A DNA stretch of 64,000 nucleotides from Timema cristinae (lineage: Eukaryota; Arthropoda; Insecta; Phasmatodea; Timematidae): contig JBCFYV010001001.1 of the NCBI GenBank assembly GCA_039000515.1, forward strand, positions 16,183,243 to 16,247,242, written 5' to 3'. This document shows positions 39,598 through 50,126 of this stretch, in pieces; the first letter of the stretch is position 1; each line of letters opens with the position of its first letter. The position numbers were made by a program, and so were the translations under genes. The notes beneath the pieces were generated by a model. That model ran no database searches and was not told the DNA's origin. It saw only the letters and a list, made by a program, of their open reading frames with translations.

Positions 39598-39846
39598 ATT
39601 ATTTAGCACCACGTCTTACTACCCGTTCGGGTTATACGCTTTAAGTACTAATTACGCTAATGGATTAGGAATTAGGAAGGTTGAATTAGAGGAAGTGAAC
39701 CGGCATTTGCATGGAGGGAGAGTGGAAAACCATTTAGGAAAAACCCCCCCAGTTCACCCGACCGAGATTCGAACCTCAATCTCCCCGTCCTCAGTAGTCG
39801 AGCTCAACACGACTAGCGCGTTAGACAACTACGCCACCAAGGCGGG
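39598..39846 (-). mobile_element. SINE-2 copy, subfamily b
   Basis: Reverse strand: TTA-rich end, tail CGTCTTACTACCCGTTCGGG, body, box B GAGATTCGAACCTC, and the subfamily b head CAACTACGCCACCAAGGCGG. No clear target duplication. Confidence 0.9.
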
Positions 39847-39886
39847 TTATATATATGATTAAGTACTCATATTACTATAATTTTTT

Positions 39887-40122
39887 TTAGCACCGTTCAG
39901 TTTTTCGCATTGTACAAATTAGGTTAATAAGGTAGGATTGAGGAGGATTGAATTAGAGGAAGTGTACCCGCAATTACGTGAAGGTATAGTGTAAAACAAT
40001 AATAGGGAACAAACTACCCTTAATATACCTGACCGGGATACTAACCCCGATCTCCCAGTCATCAGCAGGCTAGTCTAACACGAGAGTGACCCTCTCTAGA
40101 TCATTCGGCCACTGAAGTGGGC
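39887..40122 (-). mobile_element. SINE-2 copy, subfamily a
   Basis: Reverse strand: poly-T, shortened tail (AGCACCGTTCAGTTTTTCGC), body, GACCGGGATACTAACCCCG and head CGGCCACTGAAGTGGG. It lies only about 40 bp from the preceding SINE-2. Confidence 0.82.
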
Positions 40123-40784
40123 TCGGTGGTATTTGAAGAAAGACGATATAACGAGTGGGTCCGACAAGCGTGTGTGGCTGGTTGGTTGTAGACGAGTGAA
40201 CGAACTCCTGCGGTGATGGACGGACATGTATTCTAAGAGGCCTCACTTAGTCCTCCCGGTCGTCCCGAAGACACGTCAAGTGTCAGTTCTTCTAACCCTC
40301 CAAATGTATCATCACTTCCGGGGGAGGGCTGTTATCTGCTAGCTATACAGAGTGTTTTATCTATCTACACTTCTCTGGAATACCACGGTCATCGACCCAC
40401 AACTCACCTTCCCGTGCTCCTAGAGGTACGCGAATACAACAATTTTGGCACGGCAAGTTGCCTAAAGATACAACATTTTTATAGGCTTGCAGAGAGATAT
40501 TCAGATCTTGAACGCTAGAGGTAGGGTTTGATACTTACTCCTTATAATGTAACAAATAGCAAATCTATTATATTTGTTTATTTAATTCGTCATGATATGC
40601 GCATTCGTACGATTGTCATTCTACTATTGGCGTCATAAAGCCCCTCCCGAGTCAAAGGTGGCTGCGTTATCTGATAGCTCGTGATCTTAATTGGTCGTTC
40701 GAGTGTAGTTGACAATTTCCACAAGTCCATCACAGATTCTGCCTTAAAAATGTGAGTGAAGAATGACCCTGGGGACGGGACCAT
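40123..40784. other. Unassigned DNA, GC-moderate
   Basis: 40125-40460 is less AT-rich with scattered CpG, but no open frame above 60 codons. A 64-codon minus frame at 40590-40784 has no domain. Confidence 0.35.
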
Positions 40785-40785
40785 T

Positions 40786-40965
40786 GCTGAATAGCTCAGT
40801 AGTTAGGCAATGCCGTACTAATCCAAAGGTTCTGGTTTAGATTCCCGTGTCCGGGTGTCAATTTTCAATTTAAATAATACTTACGCTTGAGTTGTTTGTT
40901 CAGCTCTCAGCCTGCAAGTACATTCTGTGCCAACTCAAATTAAAATACTTAAATTGCAGGAATAA
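40786..40965 (+). mobile_element. SINE-6 copy
   Basis: Good tRNA-like head: box-A-like TAGCTCAGTAGTTAGGCA at about 40794 and box-B-like GGTTTAGATTCCCG at about 40834. The body contains CAGCTCTCAGCCTGCAAGTA and ends near TTAAATTGCAGGAATAATAA. A second copy is at 34735. Confidence 0.65.
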
Positions 40966-41555
40966 TAAAAAAAAAAGTTTTTGGGGTCGACGTAAAATCT
41001 AGCTAATTTCCACGAAGTTTACAGCGTCGTAAGTATAATGTTACTTGTGTGGTGCAGTACGTGTTTGTGAACTATAATTGGGCATTAGGTATTATAAAAC
41101 TCATGTGTGGCATTCGGCCAATTCCCCAGGAACTTATGCGGTCCTCAGTCGGGACGAGGTTGGACATCCCTGGCTTAGTGCAATTTAATTTATAGATATA
41201 GCTATGATTAGAGATGGCATTTTTATTAATCGAGTCGAATTTTTTCCCCCCAATTTTTACTAAACTTGTTACAATTTTCAACAACTAAATAAAACATTAA
41301 AAAGTTAAAAGTGGGAATAATAGTGGTACAGAACGGTAGACATATTAATACCACATTTTCAGTTAGCACAAACCAATGCAATTCAGTATATAGGAAACAA
41401 CCGATATGATGCTATAATATGTTGGATACAAAATAGCTTTCGATGTCTCAAATTATAAATATATCGATATATTATGGAAAATTGACATCACTAGTTGATA
41501 CAACACCTATAACCTCCAGGAAAGAGACCCTAAATTAAGTTCAACGGAGAGAGTA
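40966..41555. other. Unassigned DNA with a hAT-like end
   Basis: GCGGTCCTCAGTCGGGACGA, GGTTGGACATCCCTGG at 41128-41172 is the inverse of CAGGGATGTCCAACC, the same terminus type as the element at 56359. No partner end found. Confidence 0.4.
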
Positions 41556-41558
41556 ATG

Positions 41559-42098
41559 AGTACAGGAGAGAAGGAAGTACAACGAAGAGAAGTATCAGGA
41601 GAGAAGGAAGTACAACGAAGAGAAGTATCAGGAGAGAAAGGAGTATAACGAAGAGAAGTATCATAAAGAGAAAGGAGTATAACGAAGAGAAGTATCAGGA
41701 GAGAAAGGAGTATAACGAAGAGAAGTATCATAAGAGAAAGGAGTATAACGAAGAGAAGTATCATAAGAGAAAGGAGTATAACGAAGAGAAGTATCATAAT
41801 AGAAAGGAGTATAACGAAGAGAAGTATCATAAGCGAAAGGAGTATAACGAAGAGAAGTATCAGGAGAGAAAGGAGTATAACGAAGAGAAGTATTATAAGA
41901 GAAAGGAGTATAACGAAGAGAAGTATCAGGGGGATAGAGATGAAAGGAGTATAACGAAGAGAAGTATCATAAGAGAAAGGAGTATAACGAAGAGAAGTAT
42001 CAGGAGAGAAAGGAGTATAACGAAGAGAAGTATCAAAGAGAAAGGAGTATAACGAAGAGAAGTAAAGAGAAATACACAGAGAAGTATCAGAGAGAAGA
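41559..42098. repeat. Minisatellite, 33-bp unit, about 16 copies
   Basis: Unit GAGAAGTATCAGGAGAGAAA, GGAGTATAACGAA, strongly purine-rich on the plus strand, with CATAA replacing CAGGA in about half the units. Because 33 is a multiple of three, the minus strand stays open as a 221-codon frame (41507-42172), read as an 11-residue repeat LLFVILLSLMI in one phase and DTSLRYTPFSP in another. The switch of phase within the array, caused by indels, shows the frame is not under protein selection. Confidence 0.95.
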
Positions 42099-42099
42099 A

Positions 42100-43538
42100 G
42101 ATACGAACTAGCCCATATTGATTGATTCTGGGGCTGTTTCGTCAGATCAGGCGCTCTAAGGAAGCGACCCACTTAAACAGAGTTTGTTAAGACTGCACCT
42201 TTTGATTTCAGTTTTTTAACATTTTATTTGGTTATTGATGATCTACTACTATGTTTTCTGGAATAGCCATATAATAATCTTATAGTTTCGGTGACAAAAT
42301 CGTATTATAAATTTAAAATGTTCAAAAACCATCTTCAATAGACTGACTACTCTTAACTTTTCAACTAAATCAAAATCATGATATGACCTAGACGGGGTGG
42401 GCAACATATTTTTCAATGTAGACATAGGTTTGGCGAATGAGAAGTAAAATTCGCACACCATTGCAAAGGTTGAGAAATCGAGTTGCTCAGTCAAACATTA
42501 AAACAACACACACTGTTTAAACAAATGTAATCAAAACATGTACACTTTGATTATTCAGATATATCTAAGACGCAAACGATAAAAAAAAAACTGTTCAGAT
42601 TGAAAATCTAAAACAACTTAAAGCGAAATTTGACAATCCTCTTGTTACAAGTTAAAAACCAGCACAGGCCACCAGGAAATAGTTTATATTTTTACTTGAG
42701 AGCTAGTAAACTCTTTTCCCACATTTTTATGGCCAATTCGCCACTTGTGGTGATTGTGGCCAGAGGTTTCCCAGCCCGGGTTTAGAGGTATGACCATGAA
42801 GCATCTATTGATTCATAATAATTCACGTTTCTCTAAAAGATAAAGTAAAAACAAAATGTATGAGCCTAAATTAATTGTTGATCTTCGCTAAGAGAATATT
42901 GTTACGCAACCGAGAAGGTCCATGCACAGCCTGAAGACTATAACAGTCTCGGATTCACACAACAGTTGACGAAGCGTAATAAGGAAGTGAACACAAATAT
43001 AAAGACCAAAAAAAAAATCTGAAAGTTGGAAAGCAATAAAAAAATATATATTTTAGCCAGCTGCTCCAAACTCGAGCTTACATAGGTTGAAAGAGAATGG
43101 CATGAAAAAAAAACTAGAGGAAATGAAACATCTGAAGTTCCAGAACCACTAAAATAATTATCAAATAACTTAGAATTTGATGTTGTGACTTAATTTGTTA
43201 TAGGAGGTCTAGTCTATGTTTCTCAATATTTACTTTGATTTCGGTGTTTTCAACACTCTAGTGGAATGTTGCAGAAAACCAGCTCATTTTTTTAGTTTTT
43301 CAATCCTTTTCTTTAATTATGAGGATATAATTTGTCGACACCTTTCACCTTCATTTTAGTAATATCTTAAAATAAACTACGACTTAAATAAAGCGGAATC
43401 TTTAGACGTCTACAACATTCTCAGCGCGTCGGTAGCTCGCTAAAGAAAGGCCAAGTCGCCTATGATTGAATCGACATCAGAATAACTTTGTAAAATATAT
43501 GTTTAAAAAGCAATGTAAAGGAGTTAACATAAACTTTA
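42100..43538. other. Unassigned AT-rich DNA
   Basis: An 81-codon minus frame at 42249-42494 (STFAMVCEFYFSFAKPMSTL...) is unrecognised. CGGGGTGGGCAACATATTTT at 42394 has a weak hAT-like look; the 42720-42800 stretch (TTTATGGCCAATTCGCCACT, TTTCCCAGCCCGGG) could be a matching end. Not called. Confidence 0.4.
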
Positions 43539-43539
43539 C

Positions 43540-43790
43540 CCTCTTCGGTGGCTAACGTGCTACTCTTGCAGTATACTATATCACCGATGACGGGGGGAGA
43601 TCTAGGTTCGAATCTCAGTCGGGTATAATGAGGATGTTTTTTACAAAATGGTTTTCCACTCTCCCTCCACCCAAATGCAGGTATATTTCCTATAAATATA
43701 GTCTTTCTTATCCCTAAAACCATTAGCGTAATTAGTACATAAGCGTATAACTCGAACGGGTAGTAAGCAGTGGTACTAAAAAAAACCTTT
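43540..43790 (+). mobile_element. SINE-2 copy, subfamily a
   Basis: Head CTCTTCGGTGGCTAACGTGC (an eight-base CGCATGGT-type deletion), box B AGGTTCGAATCTC, body CCACCCAAATGCAGG and tail GCGTATAACTCGAACGGGTA with a poly-A end. Confidence 0.9.
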
Positions 43791-44374
43791 GTCAGTGACA
43801 AGATAGCACTGTATTTATCTCTTCACTGTTACAAGATTTACAGTACCTGCCCAAAGTGCTACCAAACACAAGGATCGACATAAAGGATAGAGTAAAAACA
43901 GATTTAGTAAAGTTTTGAACAGTCAAAATGCGTTTATCTTATTTGATATTCGAGCAAAGACAATAAGCCTACTAAGTAATGGCTGTCAGCTGTTTAAAGG
44001 CAAGACATTATGCGGTAGGTAAATGCGTTTAGTAATAGGCCTGTTTGTACAAAATTTAGTAAGAAATATTTATTTCGTTTTAGTGTCCATTGAGGGAAAA
44101 TAAATAATATTGTACATTTTATGATATTTTTAATGAATTTTAAATTGATTAAACCTACACAAAAATAGATTGGTGTGATCGATAGCAATTTTCGTTCCAG
44201 ATAACATGGTAGAATAGACAGTCCAACTCAATGATCATCAGAAATAGCCATTCTCTAAATGTTACCCAAAATAAAAGTGTTAGATAAATAAACCCAGATT
44301 ATTAATTTGTGATATTAATATATAAACCGTTCAATTCTATAAACCTTGTGTTCTTACGAATGGACATTTATTTG
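43791..44374. other. Unassigned AT-rich DNA
   Basis: No repeat or coding signal recognised. Confidence 0.45.
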
Positions 44375-44575
44375 GAATACCTTTAAGAAAATACAAACTT
44401 TTTTTGCGGTCAACATTGATAACATTTTACTAGACTATATCATTAGTATTATTTAATAGGTATGTCAATCAAAAGTAACAGATGAAGATAACATTACTTG
44501 ACTTATAAATACTTGAAATTATATCTGGTAACTTTTTATATAAAAAAATTAGATTTGTCCAATTCCATTCGTAAG
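44375..44575 (-). mobile_element. MITE-D copy
   Basis: Reverse strand: TTTAAGAAAATACAAACTTT, TTTGCGGTCAACATTGATAA, CATTTTACTAGACTATATCA and CAATCAAAAGTAACAG. The GATCTGCAGC centre is altered. Confidence 0.7.
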
Positions 44576-44905
44576 AAATACGGAAAAACAGTAATTATCA
44601 TTCTGTCCAATGGAAACTTTTTGACTTTTTTGCCCCTATTAGCTAGTTTCCAATCATAGTCTCAAGTCTTAGCAATCCATCTCTTCTTAAATCTATTATC
44701 TAACCAAGTTATGTAGAGACGGCAGTGAACTTTATGTTTAACACGTGGTGTAGAGTGGGGGGAGGGAGAGGGGGTTGCAAGCTAGCTCCCAATGAAGAGA
44801 CGGTGAATGCACCAGACCAAAGAGGCAACAACCGACAAACATCCCGTCTACAGAAACAATGCGAAGTACTGTGCCAACTTGTGTAGTATTCAATATAGCC
44901 TGTAT
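44576..44905. other. Unassigned DNA
   Basis: A short GA-rich patch at 44755-44775. Nothing recognised. Confidence 0.4.
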
Positions 44906-44908
44906 AAA

Positions 44909-45085
44909 AGGTTTAAGTTCTCAATGGATATGCACGTGCAGACTAATTCCAACGTTCATAACAGACATTCCGACAGTTGAAAGGTGAATGTGCAGTATAA
45001 AGTGCAAACTGTACAAATGTAAGTTCTCAATGGAGATGCACGTGAAGAATAATACCAACGTTCATAACAGACATTCCGACAGCAG
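44909..45085. repeat. Tandem duplication, about 109-bp period
   Basis: AAGTTCTCAATGGATATGCA at 44915 recurs as AAGTTCTCAATGGAGATGCA at about 45022. CCAACGTTCATAACAGACAT followed by TCCGACAG occurs in both (44949 and 45057). Two units, the second incomplete. Confidence 0.85.
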
Positions 45086-45580
45086 TAACAATATGATGCA
45101 CTGTCCTTAAAATTGTTGTATTGATTGTACTGTAAAGCAGTGTTCCGCCAACTTTTTAAATTCACGCTACACTAATTAGCAAGTTTTTTTTTTTTTTTTT
45201 TTTTTGCGGCACACTGTTTTGTTTTGAGTACGCACTGCGGTAAAAATAAAATGGACTACGCACTCAGTCCAACGGTTGTACGGTAAATCAGAATCTATTA
45301 GGAAAGTATGGACTAATTCTTTTTTTCCTGAAGTAATCTAAAATGTTCCAAGATTACAAATTTAATAAGTCCGAGTACCTAAGTAATGAATGAGTACGAC
45401 GCATGGTTGTAGCTCGTACCAACTTAGTTCGTGTTCTTATTGGGCCACGATGCGTGGCGCTCTGAGCTGTGGTCACACGGCACCCCTGACCAATGCTGTA
45501 GTAGGTATTTAGGATCACGCTGTCAAATATTTACCTTATTTACCTTAAAAACCACTCAAATATTCACTGGTTAACTTTTT
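45086..45580. other. Unassigned DNA with a hAT-like fragment
   Basis: AGCAGTGTTCCGCCAACTTT near 45137, a T-run at 45186-45205 and GCGGCACACTGTTTTG resemble a worn hAT-type MITE left part; GGTGCCACTGACC-like ends (CGGCACCCCTGACCAATGCT) occur near 45480. Boundaries uncertain. Confidence 0.35.
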
Positions 45581-45584
45581 CGAC

Positions 45585-45995
45585 CGTTACAAAAGTTATT
45601 GAAACAATTTCCATTTGTCAAGTCGCGTGATATGAAGCTGTCACTTTTCATAACATAGTATCAATACCTCTGAAACAATAACAATAACGTAGAATAATAA
45701 TGATATTACCCACTCCGGCTGCCACATGGTCTAACGCGCTACTCTCGCACTGCCCACTGCCGATGACGGGGAGATCGAGGTACGAATCTCGGTCGGGTGT
45801 ATTGAGGGAGTGTTTTCAATCGTCGTTTTCTACTCTCCCTCCAAGCAAATACGGCTTCACTTCCTCAAAATAAAACCTCCCTAAAACTATAAACGTATAA
45901 CCCGAACGGGTAGTAAGAATCGGTGCTAAAAAAAACTAATATTGACCACAAAAAATTGATTTTTTCTAAAATGTCCTTTCTACTAGAATACTAAT
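45585..45995 (+). mobile_element. MITE-D copy split by SINE-2
   Basis: The left part (45585-45708) has CATTTGTCAAGTCGCGTGAT, GAAGCTGTCACTTTTCATAA and TACCTCTGAAACAATAAC. The right part (45939-45995) resumes at ATTGACCACAAAAAATTG and ends TTTCTACTAGAATACTAATG. Joined, they give the normal family order. Confidence 0.82.
45709..45938 (+). mobile_element. SINE-2 copy nested in MITE-D
   Basis: Head CCACTCCGGCTGCCACATGG, TCTAACGCGCTACTCTCGC, GGAGATCGAGGTACGAATC (box B mutated), body, and tail ACGTATAACCCGAACGGGTA with a poly-A end. Confidence 0.92.
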
Positions 45996-46395
45996 GTAAC
46001 CAATTTTCAAATGTTACATTCGATGCCCGTCCACATGAAACGAACAGCCCTGCTCGTAGTGTCAAAACAGTTCTCTTTTCGTCTAACATCACATGACGCC
46101 CGACCGATGTAAAAGTTATGTCAACGCGGACATCACTCAGGCGATGTGTCCTTGTGAACTTAACCAACCGGGTGTTGTTACTTCGGAAGAGCCGCGGACA
46201 AAGAGCGGGACGAGCGGACTTCGGATCTAGGTCCACCTCATGTGAATTGACCATGAAGCTGCGTGCGTGCGTGCGTGCTGGTGCGTGCGACACGCAGCTG
46301 ACACGACGCCGGTTTCCGACCGTTCACTAGAGGGGACATCCCGTTGAGTGGGTACTTTGTCCCTTTGTGGGCGGCTCTAGGCTTTAACTACCCTA
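45996..46395. other. GC-rich unique patch with (GCGT)n
   Basis: About 46020-46380 is GC- and CpG-rich for this window, with GCGTGCGTGCGTGCGTGC near 46262. Overlapping open frames on both strands (46118-46330 plus, 45991-46293 minus) show no domain. CpG density suggests an undecayed unique region, possibly a promoter or first exon, but nothing more can be said. Confidence 0.3.
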
Positions 46396-46399
46396 CGTT

Positions 46400-47060
46400 A
46401 GGCGAATATTCAAACAGTAATAATAATATTTTTATTTATTTCAATTTCCTTTATTATAGTTCTTGCCAACAGTCGTGAGATCTATAACAGACCAGCACTG
46501 AAAAGCACACAAGTACCTTACAAGCACTTATTATAACAAAATAAAATAATCAATAATAGCTAAATAATTATACATACTGATAAACAATATTTTTTAAATT
46601 GGACATAATTATTAATGGTAGATGATAAAAATAATAAATAAGCTTAAAGAGTATTAAAAACGTAAGTATTTATTAAGGATAACAATAAGAAAGAAAAAAA
46701 TCAGAATAGTGTAAATTTAAATATTCGAGGCAGAACCTCTACACTCTACAGGATAAATTAGTTATAAGGGAGTTCCTTGAGTTTGGCTTTTCTTTTATGA
46801 TAAAAGTCGAATTCGACAAATCTGGGATTATCGCCGTGGATGCAGCTGACTCTAAGGCTCTCCTTGTATGAGTTGTTGAGAGAAAATAATTTTGGATTAC
46901 GAGAAGCCCGAGAAAGGATATGAACACCTACATGATCAAGGGCAAATTTACAAGAAATGTTGCTATTATTATTATTAGCACCTCGTCTTACTACCCATTC
47001 GGGTTATACGCACATTGTTGCTATTGAAAATATTAAAAACAAAAAAGGCACATCACAATA
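46400..47060 (-). pseudogene. Possible non-LTR element 3' end
   Basis: Read in reverse and skipping the 48-bp tail-only insertion, a frame of about 75 codons runs from near 47055 to a TAA at 46758-46760. It includes FALDHVGVHILSRASRNPKL and KLKELPYN. About 350 bp of AT-rich sequence follows, then ACTATAATAAAGGAAATTGA and AATAAATAAAAATATTATTA. An A/T-rich end with GAAATTGAAAT-type repeats is typical of some non-LTR retroelements. The protein part is not diagnostic, so a host gene 3' end cannot be excluded. Confidence 0.3.
46968..47015 (-). mobile_element. Tail-only SINE insertion, 48 bp
   Basis: Only the (TTA)n end and the shared tail (AGCACCTCGTCTTACTACCC, ATTCGGGTTATACGCAC) are present. TGTTGCTATT flanks it at 46958-46967 and 47016-47025. 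It interrupts the reverse-strand open frame described at 46400-47060. Confidence 0.9.
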
Positions 47061-47935
47061 AAATCCACGCAAGAAGAGAGTTTGGAGCCCTAAAAGGCTT
47101 CGAGGTCTGTCATAATCATAATAAGTCTGTTTGGTAAAGAATTTATCAAAGCACGCAGAGATGATGATGATGATGATGATGATGATGATAAATAAATAAT
47201 AATATATAAACTAGTGGTAGCCTTGTAGCCCGTTCTGACAGGAACATCCCAGAACTTATGTCAATTTTTCCCTGACCCTCCAACAAAGGTGTAGGGGATG
47301 CAAAAAAAAAAGTCTCGTATTTTAACAACTAATAAAATATAATATATATTACTCCATGATAATATTTGGAAGATAAATATTCCTCTGTTCCCGTTTTGCA
47401 CATTTTGTTTAGGTCTAACTAATAATACTAATAAGGCCATCTCTACTATGACTGCATAAGGAGCATGGGACTCAGATAAGCAAATAGAATTCAATAAAAA
47501 AAAATTTTTTTTAACATTGTGATAATTTTACAATTTATTCATCTTTCAATCACTCCTTCAATTATATGACCACACATTTATGTTAAACTAGTCATTAATA
47601 ATCTGTACATGTGGTTTAATTATGTTAATTAATTTTAATGTGTTATTTTACTTGTTCATTGTAGTATAACCCGACTCACATTTTAATGTGTTTTATTACA
47701 TGTTATATCTAATCCTATATGTAGAATTAACAATATTCACTTTAAATAATTTATACAGATATATTCATTAGATTTGTTTATATTTTCACTATATGAATTT
47801 TCTTAATATCTTTATCACAAATAGATTTTATATTGAATTCTATAATCTTAATTATAACTGCTTCCTTATTACACTTTCAACATGTTTTTTTTTTAATTAT
47901 CCAATATGGCTTAACTTTACAAATAATATTCACCC
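47061..47935. other. Unassigned AT-rich DNA with (ATG)n
   Basis: An (ATG)n array of ten units lies at 47161-47190. Short frames around it (47146-47494, minus) are unrecognised; one is poly-histidine from the array. Confidence 0.45.
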
Positions 47936-47937
47936 AC

Positions 47938-48178
47938 ATCAGTGGGCGCGTGAGTGAATATAAGCTTGAAGCTCGTCTTGTCTGGTTTGCCGGAGACGGG
48001 GAGGTCGGTGCTTGAATCCAAGCCGGGTGTACCAAAGTGGATTTTCCCCTCCAAAAAATAGTCTTCCAATTTCTCTCCGCGCTAACAATTGATATATTTC
48101 CTATAAGCTTAACCTTCCTCATCCATACCCTAGTGTGTAACTGCCCGAATATAACCCGAACTGCTAGCAAGATGCAAA
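47938..48178 (+). mobile_element. SINE-2 copy, degenerate
   Basis: Head CAGTGGGCGCGTGAGTGAAT is weak. GACGGGGAGGTCGGTGCTTG, AATCCAAGCCGGGTGTACC, the body and the worn tail ATATAACCCGAACTGCTAGC follow, with a poly-A end. Confidence 0.78.
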
Positions 48179-48525
48179 AAAACAGAAATAAAAATATTCC
48201 AATACCGCAGATCCCACCCTCGAAGGAAAGCCCTCACGGTCTGGTGGGCATGACGTCATAACCACCGCCCCCTTCATTGTGTAAATGCGCGGAGTTGATT
48301 GAGCAAGATTCGGGAAAACTAGTGCCGTGTTCGAACAAGAATAACTTTCGTAGAACATGAGTCGAGAAAATTGAAGACCCTCCCCCCCCTCCAAAAAAAA
48401 GCGCCTCTCCGAAGGAGATTTTGCTTTCGGATTACGGTAGAGGACCTAAAATAGTTTAATCGAACCAAAAACGAGTGATTTGAAGCCTTTATATTTATGA
48501 ATTAAGTGTGAACAGTCCAATTTGC
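48179..48525. other. Unassigned DNA
   Basis: A 76-codon minus frame (48164-48394) is unrecognised. AAGCGCCTCTCCGAAGGAGA, a short inverted repeat (CTCC.GAAGGAG), is at 48398-48418. Confidence 0.4.
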
Positions 48526-48527
48526 AT

Positions 48528-48735
48528 AAGAAAGGCCTTTAGGAAATAAAAACTTTATTTTACGAGCAAAATTGGCTAACAATTTACTATTTTATTAGTG
48601 TTATTTTACAGGAAGTGATAATAGCTGTCAAAAGTGACAGCTGCAGATCATATGACTTGACGTATGAATAAGTGGAAGTAAACCTATAAACTTATCTAGC
48701 TGGAATCTAGGGCTCTTCCATGAAAATTGAAATGT
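48528..48735 (-). mobile_element. MITE-D copy
   Basis: Reverse strand: AAAGGCCTTTAGGAAATAAA, GAGCAAAATTGGCTAACAAT, TTTACTATTTTATTAGTGTT, AAAAGTGACAGCTGCAGATC, ATATGACTTGACGTATGAAT and the end GGGCTCTTCCATGAAAATTG. A near-complete copy. Confidence 0.85.
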
Positions 48736-49248
48736 ACTTGACTTAATCCCTTTATTCCCACTCTGTGTTTTAAGTTAAGGGGTCTCCTACAAAAGAGTTG
48801 AGATGGGCTGCAATCATTATTTATGTAATATTATTTAGAGAAGTGGTTTGCTTTGTTTTTTAAACTAGCTACGGTTCAGGCCAAAATGAGGATGAATGGT
48901 AATCAACATGTGTATTTTGTATTTAAAACCTTGGATCTTAAGTTTTATAACCTGTGGTAAAAAAAAGAACTAATGAAAAGGTGAAATTAGCTCCTTTTCA
49001 ACGGCACTCAACGCAAAATGTTTATAGATTTACGTAATGTAATATAGATCTAGCGTTCTTCAAACAAACAAAGACACATTTTAACAAGGTGACAATATAT
49101 AGCGAATGTTAAGATAATTGAGGATTGTTTTCGTGGTTTTTGAAGCTTCAGAGCTTACTTCTTCAAAATTAATACTGCAATGGGAGAGTACTTACCTTCA
49201 AGTATGAGAAATGCCTAACAGTTGAATATTTAATAACTCTTTTAATTT
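48736..49248. other. Unassigned AT-rich DNA
   Basis: No recognisable features. Confidence 0.45.
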
Positions 49249-49249
49249 A

Positions 49250-49490
49250 TTGGAGGTATCTAACGACCACTTTCTGAACTAGCTTAGTTTATGAGCACAC
49301 GAATTATAAACTAACTTAAATATATATAAAACCGGTACAACACACAGCCCCCATCCGTTAATCCATCACTGTTAAAAGGGGAAACCCACATTACCCCCAA
49401 TGATAAATTGTTCGGCCATTCCGGGAATCCAACCCTCGACCCTAAGCTCGATACAGACTTAGCTAAAGTGTCGGGAAACCTGTCTAGTGA
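49250..49490 (-). mobile_element. SINE-5 copy
   Basis: Reverse strand: head GACACTTTAGCTAAGTCTGT, box-B-like GAGGGTTGGATTCCCGG, then TTTATCATTGGGGGTAATGT, GGGTTTCCCCTTTTAACAGT, GATGGATTAACGGATGGG and the TAGTTCAGAAAGTGGTCG block near 49275. Same order as the copy at 20352. Confidence 0.72.
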
Positions 49491-49905
49491 GGAGTAGATC
49501 TGTTAGCATCTCTTCTTCGGTTCGCGTCCTTAAGAGTCAAGCCTTGAGCTTAACAAATAAACAACACTTATCACGAGCTCGGATTCGATCAGGCGTGTAT
49601 TAACTTGCTACTGTAACAGGCGGAAATACGGAATTCAGCCAACCATGACAACTTCCAAGAAATAATATAATGCAACTATGAAAAAGAATTAAGACTTTCT
49701 TGAAGGTATACATTTAAAATTACCTTGCAATAAAAATAACAAAAAAGGTTAGAAAAAAAGAGCGAAAAGAAGAATCACTTTTTTTTATTTGTACGTTCAA
49801 CATCAAGGTTATTTTTTAAAATGTATCCAAGGAAGCGAGATTAGTAGAGTATCTTAGATATTATGTATCAGCGCTGAAAGCGGACGATGAAAACATTATG
49901 ATAAA
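49491..49905. other. Unassigned DNA
   Basis: No recognisable features. Confidence 0.4.
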
Positions 49906-49907
49906 TC

Positions 49908-50035
49908 ACATTAGAAAAACCACCCCTAGTGTACCCGGACGAGATTCAAACCAGTTCTCCACGTCGCCAGCAATGCAGCCAATTGAGAGACCAACGCCTT
50001 ATATCATTAGGCGTGGCAAACCTAAAATTCATGGC
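49908..50035 (-). mobile_element. SINE-2 5' part, no tail
   Basis: Reverse strand: AAAACCACCCCTAGTGTACC, CGGACGAGATTCAAACC (box B), CCAGCAATGCAGCCAATTGA and head CATTAGGCGTGGCAAACC. The tail half is missing. Confidence 0.6.
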
Positions 50036-50126
50036 CGGCGCAGTCGTACGAAACGGCTCAATTGATGACATGTGGGTAGGAGCTGTCCAAATCATTAGCC
50101 CCCAACAACTGACGTATTCGAATATA

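Noticed and set aside
41507..42172. 221-codon minus-strand frame with leucine/isoleucine-rich repeats, resembling a membrane protein
   Set aside because: It is the translation of a 33-bp minisatellite with a phase switch; no start context, domain or conservation can be argued.
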